Shown one piece after another: positions 55,532-64,000 of a DNA stretch of 64,000 nt (the stretch's first letter is position 1; each line of letters begins with the position of its first letter). The position numbers and the translations under genes are program-made. Under the pieces are notes generated by a model. The model saw only the letters and a list, made by a program, of their open reading frames with translations, did not search any database and had not been told where the DNA came from. The stretch comes from an uncultured Paracoccaceae bacterium (GTDB taxonomy: Bacteria > Pseudomonadota > Alphaproteobacteria > Rhodobacterales > Rhodobacteraceae): assembly GCA_947497185.1 (NCBI GenBank), contig CANMFL010000003.1:454404-518403 (forward strand), in the 5' to 3' direction.

Positions 55532-56196
55532 CACTTGGCCCCTTTGAGATACGGCATCGCCTTGCGCAGATAATCCATGCCGGTGATGAAGGTCAGCAGG
55601 GCCGCGATCCACAGCAGGATAATGCCGCCATACCAACTGACGTCCCAGCCGAGCATTTTCCAACCCAAGCCTATCGTGTCGTCGAATGTGCCGTCAACGA
55701 TGCCGTCGATGGTCGCCTGATCCATGCCGATGGTGCGTTCGATGATGAAATGTTCAAACGCGCCCTTCGCAAACAGGAACGCTATAGAGACCATTTGGGC
55801 GGTCGTTTTCCACTTGGCCAGGTTCGTAACTTTGAGCGTGCCAGCCGTGTCGCCCAAGAATTCGCGCAAGCCAGAGACAAAGACTTCGCGGAAAATGATG
55901 ATCGTCGCGGGCAACAAAATCCACGGGTTCATGCCGGAAAAACCAGTGATGACAACCAGAGCAATGACGACCATCGCCTTGTCGGCGATGGGGTCGAGCA
56001 TCGCGCCGAATTTGCTTTCCTGCTTCCAAGCGCGGGCCAGATAGCCGTCAACGAAGTCTGTGATCGCGGCCACGACAAACAGGATCAGCGCAAACCAATC
56101 CGCGTAAGGCCTTGAAAAATAGAGGAACATCAACACCACACCGGGGGCCGCGAGAAGACGCAAAAGCGTCAGGATATTTGGGATATTCCACTGCAT
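55531..56196 (-). CDS. pgsA: CDP-diacylglycerol--glycerol-3-phosphate 3-phosphatidyltransferase
   Basis: A 221-aa inner-membrane enzyme making phosphatidylglycerol phosphate. The CDP-alcohol phosphotransferase signature D-x2-DG-x2-AR-x8-G-x3-D-x3-D is complete (TDFVDGYLARAWKQESKFGAMLDPIADK). About five hydrophobic helices are visible, with a longer loop before the last helix than in E. coli. It leads the pgsA-moaD-moaE operon and follows uvrC by 134 bp. Confidence 0.95.
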   Translation of the reverse strand: MQWNIPNILTLLRLLAAPGVVLMFLYFSRPYADWFALILFVVAAITDFVDGYLARAWKQESKFGAMLDPIADKAMVVIALVVITGFSGMNPWILLPATIIIFREVFVSGLREFLGDTAGTLKVTNLAKWKTTAQMVSIAFLFAKGAFEHFIIERTIGMDQATIDGIVDGTFDDTIGLGWKMLGWDVSWYGGIILLWIAALLTFITGMDYLRKAMPYLKGAK

Positions 56197-56281
56197 GGTT
56201 ATTTAGTACCTAAACCGCTACGAAGTTTCCAGAGTAACACGTGCACATCCTTTGTTCGTGACGACCATTGCGGCTGGGTGC

Positions 56282-56322
56282 AAATTTTCGCGAAAATTTA
56301 TCCGATTTTTCCGGAAAAATCG
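56282..56322. repeat. Two adjacent perfect palindromes after uvrC
   Basis: An 18-bp perfect palindrome (56282-56299, centre CGCG flanked by A/T runs) is followed after 3 bp by a 20-bp perfect palindrome (56303-56322, centre CCGG flanked by A/T runs). They lie 9 bp past the uvrC stop, between uvrC and pgsA. Both lack a loop; one could terminate uvrC, or the pair could bind protein. Confidence 0.6.
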
Positions 56323-56330
56323 TCCCAGCA

Positions 56331-58199
56331 TCAACCGTTTTCGTGGAAATAATCGTAGATCGTTTGCGCCATATTGCTAGATACACCTTCGACTGCCTTT
56401 AAGTCGGCCAGATTTGCACGTGCGACGGCCTTGGCTGATCCAAAGTGTGCCAGCAGTGACCGTTTGCGGGCTGCACCGACGCCTGGCACGTCGTCGAGTG
56501 GGTTTGCGCTCATTGCTTTTGCCCGTTTCGCCCGGTGGGTGCCGATAGCGAAACGGTGCACTTCGTCGCGCATCCGTTGGATGAAATAGAGCACGGGATC
56601 GTTGTGCCGCAACGCCATCACGGGCTTGCCGGTCCGGTAGAACACCTCTTTACCGGCGTCGCGCTCTTCGCCTTTGGCCACACCGACCATCGCGATGTCG
56701 CTGACGCCCATCTCGTCCATGATTTCGCGCACTGACGACACCTGCCCTGCCCCGCCGTCGATCAGGAGCAAATCGGGCCAAGCGCCGCTTTTGCGTTCTG
56801 GATCTTCCTTGAGCAAACGCCCAAAGCGACGTGTCATCACTTCTTTCATCATGCCAAAGTCATCGCCGGGCGTGAGGTCTGTGCCTTTGATGTTAAACTT
56901 GCGGTAATTGCTTTTCTCAAAGCCTTCAGGCCCCGCCACGACCATCGCACCCACGGCATGAGCACCCTGGATGTGCGAGTTATCGTAAACTTCGATCCGT
57001 TTGGGCGGCGCGTCCAACCCGAACGCCTCGGCGAGCCCTTTGAGTAGCCTGCTTTGCGTTGCTGTTTCGGCCATTTTACGCGCCAGACTTTCGCGGGCGT
57101 TGCGCAATGCGCCTGACACCAGTTCGGCCTTTTCACCACGCTGCGGGACGATGATTTCGATTTTGCGGCCTGCTTTTTCAGCGAGCGCATTTGCCATCAG
57201 GTCGTCGTTATCCAACCCGTGCGATAGCAACAGCACCTTGGGCGGCTCGCGGTTTGCGTAGAATTGCCCGACGAAAGCTTCCATGACCTCGGCCATATCT
57301 TCGTCGCCGCTGATGCGCGGATAGTAGTCGTGGTTGCCCCAGTTTTGGTTCGCACGGATGAAAAACACCTGCACGCAAGCTTGTCCGCCCTCGATGTGCA
57401 AGGCGATGACGTCTGCTTCTTCGGTGCTTTGCGGATTGATGCCTTGCGAGGTTTGCACTTGCGTTAACGCTTTGATCCGGTCGCGCAAGGCGGCGGCGCG
57501 TTCGAATTCCATCGCTTCGGATGCCGCTGACATTTGGGACGCGAGCGCCTCTTGGATGCCTTTGGTGCGCCCCGACAAGAACTTTTCCGCGTCAGCGACG
57601 GTGGCTGCGTAATCGGCTTCGGAAATCAGCCCGCAACACGGACCAGAACAGCGTTTGATCTGGTACTGTAGACAAGGCCGCGTCCGCGTTTCAAAATCGC
57701 TGTCGGTGCAATTCCGGATCTGGAAGACGCGCTGCAACTGGTTCAGCGTCCGGTTCACGGCACCCGCGCTGGCGAAAGGGCCGTAGTAGTTGCCCTTTTC
57801 CTTTTTCGCGCCGCGATGCTTCTTGAGCTGCGGGAATGCCTGATGCTTTGACACGAGGATATTCGGGAACGATTTGTCGTCGCGCAACAGCACGTTGTAG
57901 CGCGGTTTCAACTGCTTGATGAGGTTCTGTTCGAGCAGCAGTGCTTCGGTTTCGGTGCGCGTTGTCAGGAACATCATCGACGCGGTTTCGCGGATCATGC
58001 GCGTGATGCGTGCGGAATGCTGCGCTGAGGGCCGCGCGTAGTTGCTGACGCGATTCCGCAGATTACGGGCCTTGCCGACGTACAGCACGCGACTGTCCGC
58101 ATCCAACATCCGGTACACGCCGGGCGAACTGTCGATCGTGTTCAGATACCCGTGGATACGGTCGTAGCCAGTGACGGGAGTTTTGCGGTCTTCACTCAT
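56331..58199 (-). CDS. uvrC: Excinuclease ABC subunit C
   Basis: A 622-aa nucleotide-excision repair nuclease. An N-terminal GIY-YIG domain ([28 protein letters not shown]), the Cys-rich segment [19 protein letters not shown], a UVR domain ([19 protein letters not shown]), the RNase-H-like domain ([10 protein letters not shown]...[14 protein letters not shown]) and C-terminal helix-hairpin-helix ([19 protein letters not shown]) are all present. An AT-rich gap of 311 bp lies upstream. Confidence 0.97.
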   Translation of the reverse strand: MSEDRKTPVTGYDRIHGYLNTIDSSPGVYRMLDADSRVLYVGKARNLRNRVSNYARPSAQHSARITRMIRETASMMFLTTRTETEALLLEQNLIKQLKPRYNVLLRDDKSFPNILVSKHQAFPQLKKHRGAKKEKGNYYGPFASAGAVNRTLNQLQRVFQIRNCTDSDFETRTRPCLQYQIKRCSGPCCGLISEADYAATVADAEKFLSGRTKGIQEALASQMSAASEAMEFERAAALRDRIKALTQVQTSQGINPQSTEEADVIALHIEGGQACVQVFFIRANQNWGNHDYYPRISGDEDMAEVMEAFVGQFYANREPPKVLLLSHGLDNDDLMANALAEKAGRKIEIIVPQRGEKAELVSGALRNARESLARKMAETATQSRLLKGLAEAFGLDAPPKRIEVYDNSHIQGAHAVGAMVVAGPEGFEKSNYRKFNIKGTDLTPGDDFGMMKEVMTRRFGRLLKEDPERKSGAWPDLLLIDGGAGQVSSVREIMDEMGVSDIAMVGVAKGEERDAGKEVFYRTGKPVMALRHNDPVLYFIQRMRDEVHRFAIGTHRAKRAKAMSANPLDDVPGVGAARKRSLLAHFGSAKAVARANLADLKAVEGVSSNMAQTIYDYFHENG

Positions 58200-58510
58200 T
58201 GGTCACAGGTCCGTGATTCTTAGTGGCGCTGCAATGATACCAAGGTCGGGACAAGTCCAAAGGCATCCACGAGACTTGTGGATAAGTCCGTGGGCAAAAC
58301 GTCAACACGTCGTATTTTCCGTTGTTTTCAGGGGTGTTCATGTGTCTGCCTAATTTTTAAGCACATTTCTAACGTGTTGTTTTGCAAGTATATTTTATTT
58401 ACCAACTGGCAAATTACTGATTTCATTCATAAAATGTTTACATTCATGAAAGCGTTCAACGAAAGGTGGACAACTTTTACGGGTAGTGTCCAAATATGGG
58501 GACATTTGAT
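58200..58510. other. 311-bp AT-rich gap with a DnaA-box-like 9-mer
   Basis: This gap between uvrC and the SDR gene holds no gene I can support. TGTGGATAA at 58277-58285 is a perfect complement of the consensus DnaA box TTATCCACA. The segment 58370-58460 is much richer in A/T than the surroundings. Short inverted repeats (TGTCC/GGACA) lie near 58487-58503. It contains the uvrC promoter by position. A single box does not show an origin. Confidence 0.4.
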
Positions 58511-59287
58511 TTATTCAACTCCCCTTACGTCAACTGTGTCCCACGCAAGATGCTGACCGCCATCGACGCAAAGCATCTGCCCTGTCACGGATTTGGCATC
58601 CAAGAAATAGCCCAAAGCGGCAGTAATGTCATCGGGGTTTGCCCCGCGTCCAAGGATCGTGGCGGCGCGTTGCCGTGTGAATTGATCCTCTGATTGCTTC
58701 ATCCCTTGCAGCGTCGGACCCGGTCCAATGCCGTTCACGCGTACCTTTGGCGCGAGCGACTGCGCGGCGGTTTGTGTCAGCGCCCACAGCCCCATTTTCG
58801 CGATGGTGTAGGACGCGAATTCCGGTGTCAGCTTGTGGACACGTTGGTCGAGCATGTTCACGACAAGTGCCTGTGCGACGGGTTCGTTTTGATCGTCCAG
58901 CGCGGTGGAGGGTGCTTGAGCCGCGAAGCCTTGGGTCAACACAAAAGGCGCACGTAGATTGGTCTCGACATGTCGATCCCAGCTGGTGCGTGTGCCAGTG
59001 GTGATATCGTCGTGTTCAAAGATTGATGCGTTATTGACCAGCACCGACAGCGGCCCGACGGCGTCAACAGCGCGTGCAATCAGGGTCTGCGTTTCGTCCT
59101 CGATTAGCAGGTCCGCTTGGATCGCGACGGCGTTGCGCCCCATTGCGATAATCTCGTCCACGACGCCCTGTGCGCCGTCCTGCGACGCCGCATAATGCAC
59201 CGCGACATCAAAGCCCCGCCCAGCCAGATAGAGGGCCATGGCACGGCCTAGCCTTGCGCCAGCCCCGGTGACAAGGGCCCCCGCCAT
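58511..59287 (-). CDS. Short-chain dehydrogenase, pteridine reductase-like
   Basis: A 258-aa SDR. Its cofactor loop VTGAGARLGRAMAL has arginine in place of the usual third glycine (TGxxxRxG), the mark of pteridine reductases and FolM. NNASIFEHDD, YTIAKMGLWALTQTAA (catalytic YxxxK) and VRVNGIGPGPTL follow the same pattern. It may reduce dihydropterins or another small carbonyl. The start ATG 59287 shares one base with the antiporter stop (TGATG); the longer frame lies in that gene. Confidence 0.87.
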   Translation of the reverse strand: MAGALVTGAGARLGRAMALYLAGRGFDVAVHYAASQDGAQGVVDEIIAMGRNAVAIQADLLIEDETQTLIARAVDAVGPLSVLVNNASIFEHDDITTGTRTSWDRHVETNLRAPFVLTQGFAAQAPSTALDDQNEPVAQALVVNMLDQRVHKLTPEFASYTIAKMGLWALTQTAAQSLAPKVRVNGIGPGPTLQGMKQSEDQFTRQRAATILGRGANPDDITAALGYFLDAKSVTGQMLCVDGGQHLAWDTVDVRGVE

Positions 59288-60255
59288 CAGACGAGAACGA
59301 GCAGCAGGTATGCGACGTAAAGCGCCGATAGGATGATGCCCCAAAGACGGGTGATGTCCACTTTGAAGAACACAAACGGGATTAGTAGCAGTGACGCCCC
59401 GAGCATGACCCAAAGATCAAACGACAGGAATTCTGGCTCGACTGGAATGGTGCCGACAAAGGATGCGATGCCCATGATGCCGAGCAGATTGAACATATTC
59501 GAACCGATCACGTTACCGAGCGCCACGTCTGCCTGACGGCGCAGGGCCGCCATGACTGTCGTTGCCAGTTCGGGCAATGATGTGCCGATAGCGATCAATG
59601 TCAGGCCGATCACGGTCTCTGAAATCTCGTAATGACGCGCGATGTTCACCGATCCATCGACGAGCAGTGACGCACCAAGCGGCAAGCCGACCAAGCCCAA
59701 TGCGAGGAACAACAGGATTTTGCCCCAGCCAAGGTTCGGGTCTGCACCTTCAAGTTCTTCTTCGTCGCAGTCGTCAGCGGCATCGGCATCGGAAGCAGAT
59801 TGTTGTTTACGGTGTTTGTTCGCAGACATGGCCGCGTGGACCAGCATCGCCGCCAAAGCAGCCAACAGAATAACGCCACTGACCCAGTTCAGCGGGCCGA
59901 TAAAGCAAAGCACGATAAACAGCAGGGTCGCCGCGATCATCTGCATGTAGCTGCCGCGCGTGTCGCATTCGCTGGTGTGCATCGTCGCCATCAGCGCCGG
60001 AATACCAAGAACCAGAAGCACGTTCGCCGTGTTCGACCCCACAACGTTCCCAAGAGCAAGCCCCGGCACGCCGTCCCAGATTGCTTCGATTGAGATCAAG
60101 AGTTCGGGGGCAGAGGTCCCAAAGGCCACGATGGTCAGCGACACGATTAACGCAGGCACGCCCAAACGCAGGGACATATTCACAGCACCTTTAACAAGGC
60201 TGTCGCCCGCCAAAAGCAGGATCACCAGACCGATGACCACATAGACCCAATCCAT
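59287..60255 (-). CDS. Calcium/sodium antiporter, CaCA family (YrbG-like)
   Basis: A 322-aa cation exchanger with about ten helices. Both alpha repeats are present: AFGTSAPELLIS with GNVVGSNTANVLLVLG in the first half and AIGTSLPELATT with GNVIGSNMFNLLGIMG in the second. An acidic loop (ASDADAADDCDEEELEG) separates the halves on the cytoplasmic side and may bind Ca2+. It is coupled to the downstream SDR gene. Confidence 0.93.
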   Translation of the reverse strand: MDWVYVVIGLVILLLAGDSLVKGAVNMSLRLGVPALIVSLTIVAFGTSAPELLISIEAIWDGVPGLALGNVVGSNTANVLLVLGIPALMATMHTSECDTRGSYMQMIAATLLFIVLCFIGPLNWVSGVILLAALAAMLVHAAMSANKHRKQQSASDADAADDCDEEELEGADPNLGWGKILLFLALGLVGLPLGASLLVDGSVNIARHYEISETVIGLTLIAIGTSLPELATTVMAALRRQADVALGNVIGSNMFNLLGIMGIASFVGTIPVEPEFLSFDLWVMLGASLLLIPFVFFKVDITRLWGIILSALYVAYLLLVLV

Positions 60256-60261
60256 TCCGTT

Positions 60262-60423
60262 CTACCTTTTCTTACAGGCACAACGGCCTTTACCAATACG
60301 ATACCGCCCGCAGTCCCGGCATTTCGCCGCCGCGAGCTTGTCCTGACCCGGAAACCGCCATTTGCCGAACATGGCGAGCACGGCGATAAAAGCAAGGAAC
60401 AGGAGGATGATTTTTGCGATCAC
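60262..60423 (-). CDS. Small membrane protein with C-terminal zinc-ribbon motif
   Basis: A 53-aa protein from GTG 60423: one membrane helix (IAKIILLFLAFIAVLAMFG), a short linker WRFPGQDKLAA, then CRDCGRYRIGKGRCACKKR with four cysteines in CxxC and CxC spacing, likely zinc-binding. The GTG follows the sppA stop directly (TAAGGTG). The longer open frame lies inside sppA. Similar mini-proteins occur downstream of sppA in Rhodobacterales, from memory. Function is unknown. Confidence 0.75.
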   Translation of the reverse strand: MIAKIILLFLAFIAVLAMFGKWRFPGQDKLAAAKCRDCGRYRIGKGRCACKKR

Positions 60424-60424
60424 C

Positions 60425-61219
60425 TTAGAGGCCAAATCGTGCAAAAGCAGCGCGATCCTCGACGGTGTGAATAGCGTCCTGCACGACAGACATGCCAAAG
60501 CGGGACAGCAGTGTTTTCTTTTCGCTATACTTGCGGAACGTGACCTTGTCGCCGAAACGGGATTTCATCATCGGAACAAGATGGCCAATCCCGTCAACAA
60601 GACCCTCTGCGATGGCTTTTTTGCCAAAGAACACTTCGCCAGTGAACAGGTCTGGATTGTCCGACAATTTGTTACCGCGTCGCGATTTGACGTAAGTGAT
60701 GAAAATCTCGTGCAGTTCTTCAAGCCAGCCTTTGAGGCGGGTGATGTCTTCGTCTTTTTCGGGGCGGAACGGGTCCAGCATCGACTTGGATTTCCCAGCC
60801 GTATGCACACGCCGCTCGATCCCGTGTTGGTTGATGACTTTATCAAGTCCGAACCCCGCCGTGATGACGCCAATCGACCCTGTCATTGATGTTTCGTCAG
60901 CGTAGATTTCGTCCGCAGCACAGGCCAGCCAGTACCCGCCAGATGCCGCAACATCTTCGACAAAGGCGATCACGGGCACGTCGTTTTCTTGTGATAACCG
61001 CTGGATACGCGCGGCGATTAGTGACGATTGCGTCGGCGATCCACCGGGGCAATTGATCTGCAAAGCGACCGCTTTTGGTTTGCCTTTGGTAAAGGCTTTT
61101 TCCAGCAAGGGCGCGAGGCTGACATCATCCAAACCGCGACCACTGTTGGTGATCGCGCCTTGCAGCCGCACAACTGCAACCATGGGTTCAGATTTCAGAA
61201 AGGGAATATAGCGTTTCAT
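60425..61219 (-). CDS. sppA: S49 family signal peptide peptidase (SppA/SohB-like)
   Basis: A 264-aa serine protease of the short SppA type. The nucleophile serine lies in VAASGGYWLACAADEIYADETSMTGSIGVI, and NCPGGSPTQSSLIAARI is the conserved oxyanion-side motif. GEVFFGKKAIAEGLVDGIG is also family-typical. There is no long N-terminal membrane segment, so it may be peripheral. It digests released signal peptides or other membrane-linked peptides. The 53-aa gene follows 1 bp after the stop. Confidence 0.93.
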   Translation of the reverse strand: MKRYIPFLKSEPMVAVVRLQGAITNSGRGLDDVSLAPLLEKAFTKGKPKAVALQINCPGGSPTQSSLIAARIQRLSQENDVPVIAFVEDVAASGGYWLACAADEIYADETSMTGSIGVITAGFGLDKVINQHGIERRVHTAGKSKSMLDPFRPEKDEDITRLKGWLEELHEIFITYVKSRRGNKLSDNPDLFTGEVFFGKKAIAEGLVDGIGHLVPMMKSRFGDKVTFRKYSEKKTLLSRFGMSVVQDAIHTVEDRAAFARFGL

Positions 61220-61260
61220 AACACCTCAGATAAGCCGCGCACTGCTAACCAACAAGTACC

Positions 61261-62022
61261 TCACTGCCGAATGCGCCAGCCAGTCCGGAAAATCCACCAA
61301 ATTGCGGTCATACAGGCCCCTGTGAACACCGCAATCGCGATCAGGCTGATGCCCACAGGCACATCGGCGGTGCCAAAGAACGACCAGCGGAAGCCGGAAA
61401 TCAGGTAGTGAACGGGGTTGAACAGGGTGATCGTTTGCCAAACGGGCGGCAACATCGACGTGGAATAGAACGACCCGCCAAGAAACACGAGCGGTGTGAT
61501 GACAAGAAGCGGGATCAGTTGAAGTTGCTCAAAATTGCCTGCCCATATACCGATGATAAAGCCAAGCAATGCGAAACTCAGCGCGGTGAGGAACAAGAAC
61601 GCAAGCATCGCAAGCGGATGCGCGATGGTGATATCAACGAACAGGAAAGACGTGGCGAGAATGATCATCCCGATGATCAGTGCTTTGGTGGCGGCCGCCC
61701 CGACATAGCCAATTGTGATCTCAAGGAAGTTCACAGGCGCGGACAGCAATTCGTAGATTGTCCCGATGAATTTGGGAAAATATATCCCGAAAGATGCGTT
61801 GGTCGTCGCCTGTGTCATCACGGTGAGCATGATCAGACCCGGTACGATAAACGCGCCGTATGGCACACCTTCGACGTTTTCCATGCGGCTACCGATCGCG
61901 GCCCCGAAGACCACGAAATACAGCGCCGTCGAGATAACAGGCGAGATGACCGATTGGGTGAGCGTGCGAAAGAACCGCGCCATTTCAAAGCGGTAGATCG
62001 ACTGGATGGCTATCAGGTTCAT
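61261..62022 (-). CDS. ABC-2 type transporter permease
   Basis: A 253-aa permease with six membrane helices. The ABC-2 signature is seen in [63 protein letters not shown] and [34 protein letters not shown]. It pairs with the upstream ATPase (ATGA overlap) to form an exporter, resembling NodJ/YadH-type systems. The substrate, a polysaccharide or small hydrophobic compound, is unknown. Confidence 0.93.
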   Translation of the reverse strand: MNLIAIQSIYRFEMARFFRTLTQSVISPVISTALYFVVFGAAIGSRMENVEGVPYGAFIVPGLIMLTVMTQATTNASFGIYFPKFIGTIYELLSAPVNFLEITIGYVGAAATKALIIGMIILATSFLFVDITIAHPLAMLAFLFLTALSFALLGFIIGIWAGNFEQLQLIPLLVITPLVFLGGSFYSTSMLPPVWQTITLFNPVHYLISGFRWSFFGTADVPVGISLIAIAVFTGACMTAIWWIFRTGWRIRQ

Positions 62023-62939
62023 GCGTCTTCCTTCACGAGACCAACAAAGATATCTTCGAGGCTGCTCTGTTGTGTCTGAATATCAACCATCTGGATGCCC
62101 GCGTTTTGCAGGTCGTTGAGCAACGTCGTGATGCCCGTGCGTTCACCATTGGTGTCGTATGTATAGGTCAAAGTGGTGCCGTCGGCCTCTAGCCCGTAGT
62201 TGGATAGCGCGGCGGGAATTTCCGTGACGGGTGCCGCAACTTCGATTTTGAGCTGCTTTTGACCCATCTGGGCCATCAGGTCGGCCTTGTCTTGCACCAG
62301 CAGGATTTCACCCTTGGCGATAACACCGACGCGATCAGCGATTGCTTCGGCTTCTTCGATGTAATGGGTCGTCAGAATGATCGTGACACCGCTGTCTTTC
62401 AGCTTGGCGACCACGTCCCACATGTCTTTGCGCAGTTCCACATCAACGCCAGCGGTCGGTTCATCAAGGAACAACACGCGGGGTTCGTGGGCCAGCGCCT
62501 TGGCGATCAAGACACGCCGTTTCATGCCGCCCGAAAGCGTCATGATCTTGTTGTCCTTTTTGTCGAACAAGGACAAATCGCGCAGAATTTGCTCGATATA
62601 GGCGTCATTGCGCGATTTTCCGAACAAACCACGTGTGAAGCGCACAGTGTTCATCACCGTTTCAAACGGTTCGAGATTGATCTCTTGCGGGACAAGTCCG
62701 ATCAGATCGCGGGCTTTGCGAAAGTCGGTTTGCGTATCGAATCCACCGACAGAAACCGTTCCCGACGTCGGCACCGTAATTCCACAAACCGTTGAAATAA
62801 GGGTCGTTTTCCCAGCCCCGTTCGGGCCGAGAAGCGCTAAAATCTCACCCTCTGCGATCTCAAGGTTCACGCCTTTCAGCGCCTGAAACCCGTCAGCATA
62901 GGCTTTGCGCAAATCGCGCACGGAAACGATAGATGACAT
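62019..62939 (-). CDS. ABC transporter ATP-binding protein (ABC-2 exporter)
   Basis: A 306-aa ATPase of the DrrA/NodI/YadG type. Walker [13 protein letters not shown], the Q-loop VPQEINL, signature [15 protein letters not shown], Walker [13 protein letters not shown] and the H-loop TTHYIEEA are intact. The C-terminal extension of about 90 residues ([21 protein letters not shown]...[13 protein letters not shown]) is typical of this subgroup. I start at ATG 62939. It is coupled to the permease. Confidence 0.94.
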   Translation of the reverse strand: MSSIVSVRDLRKAYADGFQALKGVNLEIAEGEILALLGPNGAGKTTLISTVCGITVPTSGTVSVGGFDTQTDFRKARDLIGLVPQEINLEPFETVMNTVRFTRGLFGKSRNDAYIEQILRDLSLFDKKDNKIMTLSGGMKRRVLIAKALAHEPRVLFLDEPTAGVDVELRKDMWDVVAKLKDSGVTIILTTHYIEEAEAIADRVGVIAKGEILLVQDKADLMAQMGQKQLKIEVAAPVTEIPAALSNYGLEADGTTLTYTYDTNGERTGITTLLNDLQNAGIQMVDIQTQQSSLEDIFVGLVKEDA

Positions 62940-63015
62940 GAGGCGCCCCTGTTTGGTGTTCTGCGAACGTAGTGTCGCAGGTACCAAAGGAAAAGGGGCG
63001 ACGGTGCGAAACCCG

Positions 63016-63696
63016 CTATTCTGCGAAGATCCCTGTGTCGAGGTTGAAGTTTAACCGCTGTCCCCGCGCGAACAACGTACCCTCTGCAAAGAATTCGCCA
63101 CTGTCAGCGACCTGCCCATGCAAGCCACCTGTGACGTCAAAGTTTTCGGTTCCGCTTAACTGCGCATTAAACGCGGCACCGGGGATGTTCACGGTGCCAG
63201 TGACGTCAACGTCAATGATGGCCTCGCCGCCAATGCGACGCACCGCGCCATTCGACAAAGCCAGTGCGCCGGACACGTTGATAAAGCCCACGTCGCCGTC
63301 AATTGGCGTATACCCGTCAGCGACATCTGCGGTCAGAACTGCCACGACATCTGCGTTTTCCCGGACCAGTATCAGGTCCGTGACCTGACCCGTGAGGCTA
63401 CCACCGTCGGCAAATGAGGCATCAATCTGCGTGCGCCCAACCAAGGCATCCAACGTGCTGGTGGGCACGGCAAGCATGTAACCGTCGTAACTGGCCGACC
63501 CGAGATCATTCAGCGCGGATTGATCCAATGCGGTATATCCGTCCGCTGCAAAGTCGAAATAAGCACGGCCCGCAGCGTTCACATCTGGAATGGAAATCGC
63601 ACCGGACGTGGACATCACGCCTGACCCTGATGATCCACCACACGCAGTTAGGGCAAGCAATGCACCGATGGCAGAAAGGCGGGGAAATACAGTCAT
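63016..63696 (-). CDS. Outer-surface/periplasmic lipoprotein, strand-rich
   Basis: A 226-aa lipoprotein: signal [19 protein letters not shown] with lipobox LTAC (Cys19), then a Gly/Ser linker [13 protein letters not shown]. The mature part is Asp/Gly-rich with many predicted strands ([56 protein letters not shown]), resembling the small C-terminal barrel of transferrin-binding-protein-like lipoproteins. GAGGA nine bases upstream favours ATG 63696. No transporter partner is adjacent. Family assignment is tentative. Confidence 0.75.
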   Translation of the reverse strand: MTVFPRLSAIGALLALTACGGSSGSGVMSTSGAISIPDVNAAGRAYFDFAADGYTALDQSALNDLGSASYDGYMLAVPTSTLDALVGRTQIDASFADGGSLTGQVTDLILVRENADVVAVLTADVADGYTPIDGDVGFINVSGALALSNGAVRRIGGEAIIDVDVTGTVNIPGAAFNAQLSGTENFDVTGGLHGQVADSGEFFAEGTLFARGQRLNFNLDTGIFAE

Positions 63697-63769
63697 GTGA
63701 GTCGTCCTCATTTTAACAAATCGACCCTATGTAACGTCACCATTCTTAACGAAGGGTTAACAAAACGGA

Positions 63770-63801
63770 AACAGGGACAACCACTTGTGGTTGTCCCTGT
63801 T
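63770..63801 (-). terminator. Long hairpin after the partial gene at the right edge
   Basis: A perfect 15-bp inverted repeat (63770-63784 with 63787-63801) has a tight TT centre. On the minus strand it is followed by TCCGTTTTG. It lies 27 bp past the stop of the gene at 63828 and should terminate it. Confidence 0.75.
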
Positions 63802-63827
63802 GGTGTCGTGATTCGCTTGCGGTTGAT

Positions 63828-64000
63828 TTACTTCAACAACAGGTTGGTTTCGTGTTTCTTGAGGGCTTTGCGTGCTGATTGGTAGCCCGCGAGGCCGGAT
63901 TTGGTGGACAGTTCCGGGAACAGGTCGAAGATTTCGTTCCGTTGGCTGTTGCCGATGCCCTTCAAGGAATAGTCGCCCGGTTGGAAGCTTTCCGTCCATG
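63828..64000 (-). CDS. C-terminus of an unrecognised protein (runs off the window)
   Basis: The last 57 codons of a minus-strand gene: PGDYSLKGIGNSQRNEIFDLF, then PELSTKSGLAGYQSARKALKKHE and NLLLK. The segment is soluble and basic and likely helical at the end. I do not recognise the family. The open frame in another register over the same bases is Pro/Gln/Asn-rich and not protein-like, so this frame is preferred. A long hairpin follows the stop. Confidence 0.7.
   Translation of the reverse strand, partial: WTESFQPGDYSLKGIGNSQRNEIFDLFPELSTKSGLAGYQSARKALKKHETNLLLK

Noticed and set aside
58200..58510. Chromosome or plasmid replication origin
   Set aside because: Only one clear DnaA box and no dnaA, hemE, parAB or repABC gene nearby; kept only as a DnaA-box-like site.
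58278..58556. 92-aa plus-strand open frame in the uvrC upstream gap
   Set aside because: Phe/Ile/Cys-rich translation of AT-rich DNA, no ribosome site, runs into the SDR gene; treated as noncoding.
63757..63999. 80-aa minus-strand open frame at the right edge
   Set aside because: Runs through the terminator hairpin and is Pro/Gln/Asn-rich; the frame ending at 63828 is the protein-like one.

Overview
The window reads as a chromosomal segment of an alphaproteobacterium of the order Rhodobacterales (Roseobacter-type marine bacterium). The evidence is the gene content and order: dgcN, glnK-amtB, pgsA-moaD-moaE next to uvrC, phaA/phaB, ETF-ubiquinone oxidoreductase, short Rhodobacterales-type hypothetical proteins, a ZapE and a GcvA-like LysR regulator. 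Genes are tightly packed, base composition is moderately GC-rich, and 4-nt ATGA/GTGA overlaps are frequent. I see no rRNA, tRNA, insertion sequence, prophage or CRISPR array. It looks like a core genome region, not an island.

Layout. 1-6.2 kb: the 5' end of a D-glutamate catabolism gene (dgcN), the nitrogen pair glnK-amtB, a class A penicillin-binding protein, and a minus-strand mlaA-mlaC-small secreted protein operon for outer-membrane lipid trafficking. 6.3-13 kb: a type I secretion ABC transporter/adaptor pair, then a plus-strand run (RidA, glycerophosphodiesterase, BioF2-like acyltransferase, pterin dehydratase, MscS). 13-22 kb: peroxiredoxin, ferredoxin reductase, rsmD, HAD phosphatase, map, sfsA, CinA-like protein, GNAT, AhpD-like protein, OmpA, LysR. 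22-28 kb (minus strand): dienoyl-CoA reductase-like flavoprotein, two uncharacterised cytosolic proteins, a lipoprotein and ilvD.

28-36.5 kb: accD-(membrane protein)-folC, then a cluster of four envelope proteins (a cysteine-less rhodanese-like exported protein, two related LysM-tailed membrane-anchored proteins and a secreted protein between them), zapE, and a 5TM-GGDEF diguanylate cyclase. 36.5-43 kb (minus): alpha/beta hydrolase, ornithine cyclodeaminase-like protein, HAD phosphatase, YaiI, S-formylglutathione hydrolase, AEC transporter, membrane protein, greA. 43-49.9 kb: ETF-QO, TPR protein, ispE, polyprenyl diphosphate synthase, DUF2007 protein, TrmN6-like methyltransferase, YdcH-like protein. 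49.9-55 kb: LysR and a divergent 48-aa protein, phaB, phaA, a degenerate EAL protein, tag. 55-64 kb (minus): moaE, moaD, pgsA, uvrC, pteridine-reductase-like SDR, CaCA antiporter, a zinc-ribbon mini-protein, sppA, an ABC-2 exporter, a lipoprotein and the C-terminus of an unrecognised protein.

The strongest candidate for something undescribed is the 31.27-34.15 kb envelope cluster. Its first gene is a rhodanese fold whose catalytic cysteine position holds aspartate, and its two LysM proteins share an extra 28-residue motif. Other points worth checking are the degenerate EAL protein, a frameshifted CxxC protein at 16.05 kb, a hidden short frame coupled to map, and a pair of perfect palindromes after uvrC. 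All homology statements rest on motif recognition by eye; no database search was run.
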